A stretch of 64,000 nt of DNA from Diploscapter coronatus (Eukaryota > Nematoda > Chromadorea > Rhabditida > Rhabditidae), in the NCBI GenBank assembly GCA_964036155.1, contig OZ038423.1, forward strand, positions 77,329,249 through 77,393,248, read 5' to 3'. The position numbers and the translations under genes were made by a program. Of this stretch, positions 50,393-62,458 are shown piece after piece. The notes beneath the pieces were generated by a model. It made no database searches. It was not told the DNA's origin and worked only from the letters and a program-made list of their open reading frames with translations. How positions within the stretch are numbered: the stretch's first letter is position 1; each line of letters begins with the position of its first letter.

Positions 50393-51797
50393 ATGCATAT
50401 TCGAATAGCTGAATTTATACACGCGACTATAATACAGTGGTAAGGTCCTTCTGAAGAGAAAGGAACCTTTAGTTCGGTATCCCATTTCTACTTATTATTT
50501 ATATTCAAATTGCAGAAAAATTTGTATTGGGTATTAATTGTAAATTTGAACGACTTTCACGTTTGGAGTATTTGCTAGTCGTTAACAATAAAATAAGCTT
50601 GTTGATATGATTATCATTAATTTCATCTAAAATTATTCTTTCAATAAAAATTGTGGAGTAATAATTATTCAATGCACATGATACAGACAGCTCTCGAAAA
50701 CATCCAAAAGTAACGAGGGATAAATTGTAACTCAAATAAATATTCTTTAATATATTTCATCTCAAAAAGCTCTTATTTTATTATCTGGTAATCTATGGAT
50801 TAAATGCTGTCCAATAAAAAGAATCATCGAATTTGGTTCAGAAATAAGAAAGCTATGAATTTTTGAGCATTTTCTTAAATATCAAAAATTAGCTTCTCAA
50901 AAAACAGGTGGTTTCATGGGTATGGGTAATTGGTTTCGACTCGAGAGCTATACCAAACAAAACCATTACGTAAAGAGAGTACAATAAAAAAACTGCACTC
51001 AATTTGGATCAAAAATAAAATAGGGAGATAAACTTGAAACACCCTGTACAATAATCTCAACCTTACCTAATCGCATATCTATCTTTAGATATCTCACCCC
51101 ATCTTCTATAAACTGTTATTAATAAAGGCTTTCGTGCTCATCAATATTCGTCACCATCCTTACACACAGCATCAACTCCTCTACAGCCTTCCGGGGTCAA
51201 ACAGAACTCAACTACGGAGGAGGAAGATTTCGAACGGACTTCCGAAGCATCACATCACTAATATCCAGGCAAACAATTGTCCCACACTTCACAAATCAAC
51301 TCGACTCCACCCCAGAGCAAATATCTTCGCATACAGCATGAGATACAGTTGAATATTCGCAGATAATAAATAAAGAACGCTGTCTTCGAATAGGAAATGT
51401 TTTTATTTATAGACAAACAGACTAAATGATAATGTTGAATGTTATGACTAGTGGTGAAGATAAGGTCGACTAAACATTTGTCAAAAATCATTGTAATTAC
51501 ACAAAAAACGGATAGATTTGGAATTCGAAAAAATGCAAATGATTTGAGCAGAAATGTCCATGCGAGTAAAATATTTGAAAAATGCAGAAGAAATTTTGAT
51601 CAATGCGAAAGCAACGAATTCATCCTAGTTCCGTTACGCGAAAGGCGGATTCCAAACACTTTTCTGATAAACAATAGGTCCTCTAATCGGGTCTTGGTGA
51701 ACTTCGCCATACGACAGCTGAGTTTTGTGCCATGACACAACATAAAGGCTGGGGGCATCTCAAATAATTACTTACAGTATGTTTTTTTCGGAATAAG
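50393..51797. other. Convergent 3' region with remnants of mobile DNA
   Basis: No supported gene. A possible poly(A) signal for the Hsp70-kelch message lies at 50587. At 51033-51048 the sequence CTTGAAACACCCTGTA resembles the end of the hairpin at 54051-54120 and of mariner-like elements. The segment 51100-51370 is richer in C and has an open frame without recognisable domains. Confidence 0.4.
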
Positions 51798-52470
51798 CTA
51801 ACTTTCTTCTCCTTGGTCTTCTTGCATGAAAACGTGGTTCCTTTGTTGCCTATTGTTTGGGGGAGTCGACTGTTCGAGAATGATTGTCAACTGACGAATG
51901 TATTGAATTGCAAATTTCAGAGTGTCTACCTAGATTAGAAAAGCTTTCAAATCTGCTAGATGAAAAACGAGGAATAATGTAATTCAAAACACATTATTGT
52001 TAGCATCATCATGAAGAAATAAGAATCGAAGAAAATACCGGTTTGAATATTGAGAAAATTGGGTAAAGTGAATTCTTCATGATGTGAAAGTCATGTATTT
52101 TGAGAATTACTGAATAAAATGATCATACCTTTGATAGTTTCCGTTCAAGCGGAGTAAGTGGTAGTCTTTCTCGCAATGAGTCAAATCCTTTGTTGATACT
52201 GTAATTCGTAGGTTTATCGTAGATTTGGTTAGAGAAAAGCGCTGACTTATTCATCCGCCTTCGTTCCCGTTCATTAGCAGCTTTGCGTTGGGGGCCCGTG
52301 ATGAAGAACTTCTTTTTCGCATTCCGACCGAAATTTTCCTCGAGTGAATTTAGATTTGAGGAATTGCTACTTGTAGACGACGAAGGTGAAATTGCAGAAT
52401 ATGTAGGAGGAAAATTCAAGTAAAATTGATTTTCAGAAGTTTGATAATTCTTATAATTATTCTCATCCAT
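51798..52470 (-). CDS. bHLH transcription factor, PTF1A/FERD3L-like
   Basis: Three exons on the minus strand, 52247-52470, 52129-52198 and 51798-51929, give 141 residues. The N-terminus is Asn/Ser/Tyr-rich. The bHLH domain spans about residues 60-118: basic region QRKAANERERRRMN, helix 1 INKGFDSLRERLP, a loop with LERKLSK, and helix 2 VDTLKFAIQYIRQLTIILEQ. The NxRERxRM basic region and the KLSKVDTL helix-2 start are typical of class II tissue-specific bHLH proteins that bind E-boxes as E-protein heterodimers. The best overall fit is the PTF1A/FERD3L (worm HLH-13) group, with atonal or achaete-scute relatives as alternatives. The 48-base first intron interrupts helix 1. The ATG lies one base after TTTCAG, so the message is probably trans-spliced. 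The short C-terminal tail is acidic. Confidence 0.88.
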
Positions 52471-54176
52471 GCTGAAATTGGCCAATTTACCAAAAATTAA
52501 TAAAAAAAATGAAAATAATAAAATAGAAATTGATGTTCAAAACCAGGGCTGTGCGAAGTCGAAATCAAAGTAACTTCGAACCTCGAAAAATCTCGAAGTT
52601 TCGTGCAGCTCTGTTCAACGGGGAAAATATTCGCGAATAATGATCAAAGAAAAACGTTACGCTCACATGGCAATGCAGAAAGAATAGAGAAAAAAGACGG
52701 AGAGTATTTTTTAATTTGATAAGACTTTAAAGCTGCATGATAAGCAAAGAATTATGATTTTGAGGGAGCATTTAGAAGGACATCCTGTCACACACAGTTT
52801 TAGTCTCCTTATTCAGAATATTAAACGGGATTTTTTGAAAAAGAAAATGATGAAAGATTTTGATCAATCGTCATTAGAAAAATAACATCAAGCTTAAATT
52901 TAAGATAAAGAAGAAAGCTTCCCAGTATAAATTCAATGGGTAAAGAATGTTAATAAATAAGATATAATCGACTTCAAGACTAACTTTGCGGCAGGAAACC
53001 TCGAATACGCTAAATTGTAAAGCGATATTTTCCGTACAAGGCAGAAGCAGATCAGCCAGATGCAAGCACACTAGGGCAGAAACAGGCAGACAAGAACAAA
53101 AAGCAAGAGGCTAACATTGTGTACTCCGAGGATTAAGTCGTTCCCGGCTCTTTAGCTGAGAAACGATATCCGCTCAGATCGATGACAGATTTGGGGGCTT
53201 AATACAGGACATAATCCAATAGATCTTACAATTAATTGAATGAAGGACTTGTTTTAAAATGCAGAAAATATTAGATAGTTTCGACTTCTAGAAGGACATT
53301 ATGATAAGAGAATATTGTTCCTGAAACCTATCTTAGACTTCCTTCACATACCGCAGTAAACACGAGTTCTCAATCAAACTAAACTCAACTAGACAATATT
53401 GATGTCGATTATTAGCCACACCCACTGCAGTTCATTTTTAGCAGTCATAGAATATAATAGCACCATTTAGCACTTCAAGTGGCATCGTCTAAAGTGCTGA
53501 CCTGACTGCTAAATGAATGGATGCTCATTGCATTGTCTTGTTGTGCAAGTGTTTTAGTGTCACTACTGCAGTCCACTCGAAATCACGTAATACCTAACAC
53601 ATTAGTCCATCATCTACTCGCACAGTTCAAGTATCATCAGACACCTAGGGAGGGCGATCGTCAGAAGCCCTTTGCGATCTACCTCAATAGTTTACTTTTG
53701 TCTGGTGAAAATGCTCCCTAGATCTGGGTATAATTAATATTCTAAACCACTGATTGAATACTTTGTCATATTTCAAGAAATTTTTCATTGCGATACGATA
53801 ATAAGTATGCGTTGAAAGACTTGAGAATGTAATTAACAGATTCTAACTAATTTCGTGATCATTATGATAACACTAAATAGGAAATTAAGTCATTGAAGGC
53901 AGCAATATTTTGCCTATAACAAATGTCTACGAGGATAACTAAATTCTAGGAGTAAGTTATTCTTGTGGGTTTCTAGATATGAACGTTATAATGCAAGATT
54001 ATTGTCATAATTGATGTAGGTATCTGGAAATCATGTAACATCCTGAAGTACGGGGTGTTTCAACTAGATTGACAAACTTTGTCACAAAGACAAGTTTGCC
54101 AATTTACTTGAAACATCCGGTAGTAACATGATAAATAGAAAAGAACCATATCGCGGAATTTCCAAATTGCCAAGTT
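52471..54176. other. Intergenic region, no supported gene
   Basis: About 1.7 kb of AT-rich DNA between two genes on the same strand; it should contain the bHLH promoter and the TMX2 3' UTR. The only structure seen is the hairpin at 54051-54120. Confidence 0.45.
54051..54120. repeat. 70-base near-perfect hairpin flanked by TA
   Basis: The arms CGGGGTGTTTCAA...GACAAACTTTGTC (54051-54083) and GACAAGTTTGCC...TTGAAACATCCGG (54089-54120) are complementary with a few mismatches around a 5-base loop. TA dinucleotides flank both sides, as for a Tc1/mariner-type insertion. The size and shape also fit a microRNA precursor. It lies just beyond the TMX2 stop codon and could be part of that 3' UTR. Confidence 0.65.
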
Positions 54177-56275
54177 CTAGAGATCCTTTTTGTTTTCTTC
54201 GAGATTTTTCTTCTCTTTGCTGCTCAATTTTTCGAGGCACTCTTTGTGAAGATTCAATAAATCAAACGCCATTATGCAATTATCCTAAATTTCCTTGTAA
54301 GATAAATGAAATTCTTGAAATTGGCAACATAAAGACTCGAATGACTGAGAGTCAAAAAGAAAGTCTATCTTCGTGAGCAAATTACTCGCGAAAATAAACC
54401 TAACAAATATTTTCCTTATAAAACTTTAAAAGTGAAAAGGTAAACCATAAATCGCCAACCTCGGTGAACACGAACGGGACGGCCCGTCTGCTTTCGTTGA
54501 CTACGGGTCTTCTGATTACCTCCTTTGCATCCTTGAACACACAGACAGTCGGCAGCTGTCGAGAGGAGGGATGCGAATTCACTCGGAATCTCTCGCCTTC
54601 TTTCGCCCAGCGAGACACGTCCAGCTTGCCGAACTTCAAATTCGGCAGAGTGAACCTGGAAGAAAAGGAAAATGTTTATCAAATAATTTTATTGGACTCG
54701 CTAGATTTATCATCGGCTTTTAAGGTGAGAATATGCAAGTAGAGGAGAAACAAGAAACAAACCGGTGGTAAATCCAGGGGGCCTTTTTATTGGTCATGAA
54801 CAGGTAAGAATTTCTTCAATGTTATCTAGATCAGAAGAGAGACGAATTTGCTAGCTTTAAAATCGATGTCGATCGCGATAACTTCTTTGTCTCTGATTTG
54901 GATGTTGAGATACTTGAATAAATGCAAAAGTAAATGCAAGTTCTTCGAGTTGCTTATTTCGACTACTATCCAAAAATCATAAATTCCTTACTTTTCACTT
55001 AGCTGCGAGAAGACGGGAGAGGAATGTCTGCACTCAGAACTCCAAGTCGTGTAGAACTGAATCACCCACGTTGTCCTGCGATCTGTTGCTAGTGTATCCT
55101 GAATTTTAAGCCATTGAAATTTGTTGTGGGATGTTTTTACGATATTTCTAGAAAATCACTATCTTTAATATTCTTTCTAAAATCTCATGAGTTTCATATT
55201 CCATGATTATAATTTCCATATCACTAGACTTCCCGACGTAGTTACTAGTTTGTGAAATATTATATAAGCTCAATATTTTTCTCTCTTAGGACTTCTCTCA
55301 CTCGAAACTTCCTTGCTTTTGCTTATTGCCGTATCCGTCATATTCGCAGAGTAGAATTGAAATGTCGACTTACAAAGAGCTCCGTATTGTTGAAATAGGT
55401 GACCTTCTCCGGTCCGCTGTAGGCGGGCTCAGGAACGAGGACAGTCACAACTGAAAACACATTTTGAAGAATAATGAGTGTGGGATGACTGACCGATCAT
55501 AAGGAAGAGATAGACGACTCCAGCGATCACATCCACTCGCAAGAACAGGAAAATGTTCGCTATCTGAAATTGGCATTTTTCTTGGAATCAAGACTAGACT
55601 CTTGCAGAAATTCGGCCTTCTCTGACGTGCACGCGTCTGAGAATTACGCCAATTTCTTCGTTTGTTTTTCGAAATTTCACATTAGTCATTCTTTCAATTT
55701 TGGAAAGCAGAATGAAAATGTTTTCATGGACAGAATTCTCCAAATTCAACGAGTCTTGGATCTGTAAGCGCCTCGCTCCTCGGATGCGGATATTTTTTCC
55801 TTCTTTGAAGAAGTCCGTTCATGAAAAGAAATCATTGAGCGTTTCAAAATCTATCACGCACAAATAAGAAATTCCCTGAAAATCAATTTGATACCTTGGA
55901 AAACAGGAAGATGTTGTTGACGTAGTGTCGCCAATTCGTGGTTTTGCGCCCTTTGACCAGAATGATCACTGCCAGGAAGAGCAGAATTTCGCGTTCGCGC
56001 TGAAATTGAACGAAAAAGAATTTTCACTTGTTCATTAAAACTTCTTACACTTGTCACGGTGCACTCGCCATCCTCCTCAGGCACCAAGATCATTTCGCAA
56101 AGCTGGGGAATTCCCTGGAAAAAAATAAAATGAAAAGAATGATGAAAGAAGTGATATGGAAAAGTTGGAAGGATTTTACCCTAATGATGAGGAAAGCGAT
56201 CGACAGAACGACATTGGCTAGATGATAGAGAGTGGCTGCCTGTCGGGCTTCGGCCAGGAACGAGGAGAATAACAT
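54177..56275 (-). CDS. tmx2: Thioredoxin-related transmembrane protein 2
   Basis: Eight exons on the minus strand, 56180-56275, 56049-56114, 55895-55999, 55494-55563, 55374-55450, 54992-55098, 54460-54655 and 54177-54284, encode 274 residues in one frame. N-terminal hydrophobic segments include REREILLFLAVIILVKGR, NNIFLFSKIANIFLFLRVD and GVVYLFLMIV, followed by a thioredoxin-fold domain (TTWVIQFYTTWSSECR, LKFGKLDVSRW, RQLPTVCVFKDAKEVIRRP). The active site is SSEC (158-161) with one Cys, as in TMX2, whose human form is SNDC and not CxxC. The protein ends KKDL, an ER dilysine retrieval signal; human TMX2 ends KKDK. TMX2 acts in ER redox balance and ER-mitochondria contact. It starts 175 bases from, and divergent to, TRAP1. 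Confidence 0.93.
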
Positions 56276-56450
56276 CGAAAATCACAACGCGCGGATTTTG
56301 AAGCAAACACGATCGAAGAAAATCCGATGGAATTAAGAAGCTACTTTGCTGATGCGTAAATTCGAAAAACGCGTTGCGTAAAAAGAGCCAGTTCTTTATT
56401 TCCGCGAGTGCTTGCAATTTTTCAAACTCTTATCTATTTCAGCCCGGAAC
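56276..56450. promoter_or_regulatory. Compact bidirectional promoter of tmx2 and trap1
   Basis: Only 175 bases separate the two divergent start codons, so the transcription starts of both genes must share this stretch. An acceptor-like CTATTTCAG ends 8 bases before the TRAP1 ATG, which leaves even less room. No TATA box is evident. Confidence 0.55.
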
Positions 56451-59400
56451 ATGCTGTCAGCCCGCTGTCTGGTGGCCCGCAGCCTCGTCCGGCAGCGTCT
56501 CCACTCGAATTCGACTCGCTTTCTGCCCGCAATCGCCTCAAATCCGTGCACGTCGGGCCAGCAAATTCAACTTCTGTCGAAAAGGTTATAATGTTCCATT
56601 TTATTTTTTTCAAACTCTATTCTGAAATGATAAATCCAAAATCTTGTCGGATAAAAATCCCAGAACAAGTCGTTTTTAAGACAAAAAATTAGTCGATGAA
56701 TGATTGAATTCCAGACAGTTCCACAACTCCTTCCACTTGTGCGGCAACACGCAGCGTCACGAATTCCAGGCAGAAACCAAGAATCTCATGGACATCGTCG
56801 CCAAGTCGCTCTACTCCAACAGTGAGGTGCGTCGAATCAGTAAGCATATAAAAGATCACTATGGCCTTGATACTCAACAAAATTCAGACACAATTCATTT
56901 CCGCGGCCAATTTGAACCTTTTTCCAACTTTTATTTCATCTCAACAACGTGTTTTTGACTATCTGCCTTTCCTTATTCACTAATTTGCAGGTGTTTGTCC
57001 GCGAACTGATTTCGAATGCCTCGGATGCCCTGGAGAAGAGACGATTCTTCGAATTGTCAGGCAATTCGGTTGAAGGACCGAGTGAAATCAGAATCACTAC
57101 TGACAAGGTATTTTTGAAGATGAGCTCTAAAACTGAAAGACTGATTTGCAGGCCCGTCGGATTATCACTTTCGAAGATAGCGGCATTGGAATGGACCGGG
57201 ACGATTTGATCAATTGCCTCGGAACTATTGCCAAATCGGGCAGCAAGGAGTTCATCGAGAAGGTATATTTTTCTCCAAACTTCATATCTAATTATTTGAA
57301 TTTATGCCGAGAAACCAAAGTTGAACTTTTGTCAGGAATATTTTCAATTGATGAATATGTTTAGCACAAGGACAATGCAGAGGCAGTGATCGGTCAGTTC
57401 GGCGTCGGATTCTATTCTGCATTTATGGTGGCTGATTCCGTGACTGTTGAGACCAGAAAGATTGGAACCGATTCGAAGCAGGGACTCAAGTGGCATTGGA
57501 ATGGGTGAGTCTTATTCATTTCGCAAAAAAGTCATGAACAATTGCAAAAGGAATATCGAATGAAAAAGGTTTCTAGCATTATCATGTTCTCATGTTTGGA
57601 ATTATATTACTTTCAGTGAGAATTCGTACGAGATTTCTGAAGTCGATGGACTGTCAACAGGCACGAAAATCACGCTCCATCTCAAGGCTGGAGACGCTGC
57701 TGAGTACGGAGACGAGGCGAAAATCAAGGATGTGAGAATTTAGATGCACGTTTTGGAGGGAAATGATCTTTTTCTTCAGGTGATTAACAAATACTCCTAC
57801 TTCGTCTCGCAGCCGATTCTGATCAATGGGGAGAGAATCAACAATCTGAATGCGATTTGGACAATGAATCCCAAAGAAGTCACCAAGGAGATGCACGAGA
57901 CTTTCTTCAAGTAAGCCTTTCTTATTCTTTATCCGGAAAAAAAACGATTCACCCTATTTGATTTTTATGTCTTTATCGAAGTTCTTTTTTAATTTTCCTG
58001 ATCCTATTTGGAAGTACCGTATTTCAGGCAATTGCTGAAGTCTCAGAAGAAGCACGAAATGATCCAGCGAGCTGACTACACCATCCATTTCCATGTAAGG
58101 ATAAACTTGGCTTTTCCAATCAGATCAAACGAATTCAGACGGAGACGCCCATCTCGATCCGTGCAGTGGTCTACATCCCCCATCTGCATTTCAACCAATT
58201 CACCTTCCTCGCCACTCAAAAAGAGTGTGGTCTGTCTCTCTATGCAAGGAGGGTTCTCATCAAGCCTAATGCCGAGGAACTCATTCCACAGTAAGTTGTC
58301 GTCTATTTGAAATTGTAGTGCTAAAACATCGGATGAGATTAACATCGCCAACTTGTGAAACTGTTCAAACTAAGCATTATGAATAATGAAAATGTTGATT
58401 TTGATATGAAAGGCTGTGGAAATAGTTGGTGTGAAAGAAGAATGTTCCTATCATTTTGTATCCAGCTCTTCACTAAGCTTAAAAGATTATCCTACACTTT
58501 TTAGCTTCCTTCGCTTCGCCATTGGTATTGTGGACTCGGAAGACATCCCTCTGAATCTGAGCAGAGAAATGCTCCAGAACAATCCTCTTCTCAGGTTTGG
58601 AATCGACATTTGTGAGACATTTATGTTCATTTTCAGAAAGATCAGCAAAATCTTGACCGACAAAATCCTCTCGTTCCTGCAGTCAGAAATGAAGAAGGAC
58701 CCGATAAAATACTCGGAATTCTACAAGAATTTCAGTCTCTACATCAAGGAAGGTGTCATCACTGATGTGGAACAGAGTTCAAGGGTAAGGTTTTTTCTTC
58801 TATTTAAAAATGGTGATTTCAAAGTATCATGTGATGAAAAGAATAACATAGAATCAGACAGGTCCTGCTTGAGATTTAGAAATCGTATAGAAATTAAAAA
58901 GTGAAATGAATTATTTCACGATAGGTTGCATAAATTATCTTTTTCAGGAAGAAATCGCCAAACTTCTTCTGTTTGAATCCTCGAACAAGAAGCCCGGAGA
59001 GTTGACGAGTTTGTCAGATTACGTGAAGCGGATGCAGGAAGGACAGAAGGAGATTTACTACATGTTCGCCACAAGGTAGGAACATTTTTTGCACCTTTTT
59101 CAAGTTTGAATTCAGCCGCCAACTTGCTGAATCGTCCCCGTATTTCGAAATTATCAAATCCAAAAATCGAGAAGTTCTGTTCATCTACGATCCGGCTGAC
59201 GAGGTTATTTTTGGAGAGTTTAAAAAATTGCAAAAACTCATTGTTTGCTATATTTTCCAATTTCCTTTCACTTCCTGTCTTTGTTCCAAATGAAAATCAT
59301 ATATAGCTTTCTGAAGCGTTACTCGTTCAAAGCAAAGCATTTTGGCCTGTGTCTATTTCTCAGAAAATTCGAAATAGCGATACGTTGAGTAGCGCATATT

Positions 59401-60482
59401 TTTCATTAGAGTAAACGAAAAACCCTAGATTTGAATTTTTCATTTCTAAAAAATGCTCTTATTCAAGCTACTTTCCTAATTTAGGTAGTGATGCTCTCGC
59501 TCAACCAATTCAACATGCGAACGCTCGTTGCAGTGGAGAAATGGGCTCAGCAAGAAGCGGACAAACCCGACGAGAAAAAGGCCGAGTCTGAATTCCGAGA
59601 TGTCGACAGGAAGGAACTGCTCGATTACATCAAGGAGACTCTCGGCTCTGTCAAGGTGAAAATTCGACAATTGCATTTTTAAAAAATATGTTTGAATTCA
59701 CATTAACTTTAGAAATTTTTAGCTGATAACACCTTTATATATTTTTTCATCTAGAGCAGTTCTCTCAAGTTCGACCTACAGATTAGACTGCAGAAAAACA
59801 GGCTATCATATTGAGAGGAAAAGACTATTTCTTTATTTTTTGAAGAGACGCACTATTTTTAAGTGGCTCGAGTTTGGAGAAGTCTGATCTAGAAATGATA
59901 CATTGAAAAAGAATGCAAATTATTCAAACTGATATTTTCAGGTGCACGATATTTCCGGCAACCACCGCCCGAGCGAGCACCCAATGATGGTGACAGTCAA
60001 GGAAATGGGCGCCGCTAGACACTTCTTGAGGACGGGAGAAATCAAGGACATGGAACATTTGGTACTTTTTTTTTTAAATTTTATTATTTTATGCTTTGTT
60101 TCAGGTCTACTTCCAACCCCATGTGCACATCAATTTGACCCATCCACTCATCAAGAGTCTCAACAAAATGAGGAGAGGAACTCAGAAGGAAACTGCACAG
60201 CTTCTTATTGAACAGGTTAGTTATTGTTTTTTTATAGCTTTAAAGTTTATGTCTTCTTTACAAATGAAATTGATGCGCATTCAAATTACGATATTTTGTG
60301 GGAGTATAAGAGGGAGAAACCACTTTTTATAGTAAAAATAGGTTCCTAAATTTCAGCTGTACGACAACGCCCTGATAACTGCGGGTCTGATCAAGGACAC
60401 GAGTCGAATGATTCCTCGACTGAACAAGCTGCTCACTGAGATGGCCGATGGAAGTGGGAAGAGTCAGATCCTTACTCCTTAA
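56451..60482 (+). CDS. trap1: TRAP1, mitochondrial Hsp90 chaperone
   Basis: Seventeen exons in phase, starting at 56451, 56715, 56991, 57152, 57365, 57617, 57780, 58028, 58139, 58505, 58637, 58948, 59116, 59485, 59942, 60105 and 60357, encode 686 residues (human TRAP1 has 704). The first 40 residues are Arg/Ser/Leu-rich ([20 protein letters not shown]), a mitochondrial presequence. The GHKL ATPase domain has [11 protein letters not shown] with the catalytic Glu (87), DSGIGM (about 130) and [11 protein letters not shown] (168-178). The middle domain contains [13 protein letters not shown], the Hsp90 family block, and the C-terminal dimerisation domain includes MGAARHFLR. There is no charged linker and no MEEVD, as expected for TRAP1. 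A poly(A) signal (AATAAA) lies at 60655, and Derlin follows on the same strand. Intron 14 carries a MITE. Confidence 0.96.
59757..59885. mobile_element. AGACTTCTC-family MITE in a TRAP1 intron
   Basis: Left end CTCTCAAGTTCGACCTACAG and CTGCAGAAAAACAG; right end CACTATTTTTAAGTGG and CGAGTTTGGAGAAGTCT. The arms and the GAGAGGAAAAGA core correspond to the copy at 28599-28734, with more divergence. It lies in the intron between the exons ending at 59655 and starting at 59942. Confidence 0.65.
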
Positions 60483-60768
60483 ATTCAAGCAATTAGGAAA
60501 GTTATTCGAATTAGGACAAAAATTAGGAAAATTTAGATCCATTTTGTTGTTGTTTTGACATTTGATTTGATTGTTGAGTTTCATTCTTATCCGAAAAGAG
60601 CATCTTCATTCGCGATACGTGTAATCGAAATCTTTAATGAATGATGATTTTATCAATAAAGTGATCATTTTATTGCTTCATGATTTTTGTTGACAGTGGT
60701 GGTTTTGAACCATGAGATATCTTTTGTAGAGTTTTGAAAAGCTGTATAAATTCAATTTTTACAGAAGG
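60483..60768 (+). promoter_or_regulatory. TRAP1-Derlin intercistronic region
   Basis: This 286-base gap contains a poly(A) signal AATAAA at 60655-60660 for TRAP1 and, about 105 bases later, the acceptor-like TTTTTACAG ending 4 bases before the Derlin ATG. Spacing of about 100 bases from poly(A) signal to trans-splice acceptor is typical of nematode operons. A separate Derlin promoter in the same gap is not excluded. Confidence 0.5.
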
Positions 60769-62458
60769 ATGCAGAACATAATCGACATATACCTGGACAT
60801 GCCGCCCGTGACGAGGACTTACACCACGGCTTGTGTCCTTACCACTCTCGCTGTTGTAAGCATTTTTTTGTTGAATTATCTTATTTCATGAGGGAAACTA
60901 ACTTTTACCAAGCATTTTCTGCGGCTTTTGAAATGCTTTTTTCGCTTTCCTTCTTCATCTACGATATTTCGCTCTAAACTGAACTTTTCAAAGTGGATAT
61001 TTTAGTCTTGGACCATAACGAATAATCTTTTTCTCTAAATTGATTCGTTTCAGCAACTGGACTTCGTGAACGCGTTCCAGCTGTATTTCAATTGGGAGCT
61101 GATTATCCGTAAATATCAGGTATATTTTCTTTTTTTTGCTTTTAAAAATTTTTGATTTCCTCTATTCAGTTCTGGCGGTTGCTGACGTCGTTCTGTTTCT
61201 TCGGTACATTCGGATTCAGCTTCCTTTTCAATATGATCTTCACGCACCGCTACTGCCTCATGCTAGAGGAGGGCTCGTTCAGGGGCAGACGAGCTGATTT
61301 CATCTACATGTTCATTTTCGGGGCTGTTTTGACGGTAAGAGACTTGTCAATAAATGATCCGAGATTAATATTTTCCATTCATGCAATTTCTTCAATTATG
61401 GGTTCTAAGAATTGCCATGCAATGCTTAATATTTATCTCTCAAAGCTCTCACTCGTTAATTTACTTGCTGCGATAAATTTACAAATATCTAAATTTCTAA
61501 TACGTCTTCTATTTCAGATTATTGGTGGTATTTTTGTGCAGATGGTATTCCTCGGTCAGGCCTTCACGGTCATGCTCGTTTATGTTTGGAGCAGAAGAAA
61601 TCCCCACATTCAGGTTATTTTAGTCTTTTTTAATCTTAATTTTTACTAAAATAATATGACCTTCCATCAACACGGAATTAATGCAAAGAAGAATTTGAGG
61701 AAAAAACATTGATTGGATAGAGAAATAATATGATGCTCTCGCCGAATTTTCCTTTCTCATCTTTAAATTATCCACTTCAGATGAACTTCTTCGGGATTTT
61801 GTCATTCACAGCCCCCTATCTTCCATTCGTGCTGCTTCTCTTCTCACTGCTCCTGGGAAACAACGCGGTCGTCGACTTTATGGGTGAGTATATCAGATTT
61901 ATCTATCAAGAAGAATAGATTTTGACTGCGTAAACATTCCTCCCAAAACGGGAAAAGAAAAAAGAAAGCAGCGAGAAATAGTGTTTGGAAGATTTACGCA
62001 GCCTAGATTTTCGGTAATTCGAAAAGTCGGAACACATAATTAGAGATAAACAGGATGAGATAGGAAGGAAAGAAATTGTGGAGATAAATACTTTCAAACA
62101 TTTCTAAGTTGCCAAGTTTTTCTTCATTTTATGCCGACTAGCTTTCTAGTTGATGTTACTGAAAGATCGATCTTCTAAATTAGCCTTTGACAAAATTGAA
62201 TTCGACTCATTTTCAGGAATTGCATGCGGTCATTTGTACTACTTCCTGGAGGATGTGTTCCCGAACGAGCAGCACGGTCGTCGTCTGCTGAAGACGCCCC
62301 GACTGCTGGTCTGGTTGTTCGACGACCCTCCCCTGCCCTCTGTGCCTGAAGAGGAACGAGCGGGGGGATTCAATTGGGGAGGGGGTGCCGAGGGAGTGGG
62401 CAATCAGATTGGGAATGAGAACGAGAACGAGAATGGAAATGCGAACGAGCACAGGTAA
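60769..62458 (+). CDS. derl2: Derlin (DERL1/2-type ERAD rhomboid pseudoprotease)
   Basis: Six exons, 60769-60855, 61054-61119, 61170-61334, 61518-61613, 61781-61883 and 62217-62458, encode 252 residues. The N-terminus ([19 protein letters not shown]) and the block [19 protein letters not shown] with the family WR motif identify a Derlin, closest to Derlin-2. Derlins form the retrotranslocation channel of ER-associated degradation with Hrd1. About six membrane helices are followed by a cytosolic tail with a SHP-like box ([13 protein letters not shown]) for p97/VCP binding, then an acidic Asn/Glu-repeat end ([14 protein letters not shown]). The stop TAA overlaps a perfect donor context (AGG|TAAG), so a longer spliced C-terminus cannot be excluded. 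The gene may be co-transcribed with TRAP1. Confidence 0.94.
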
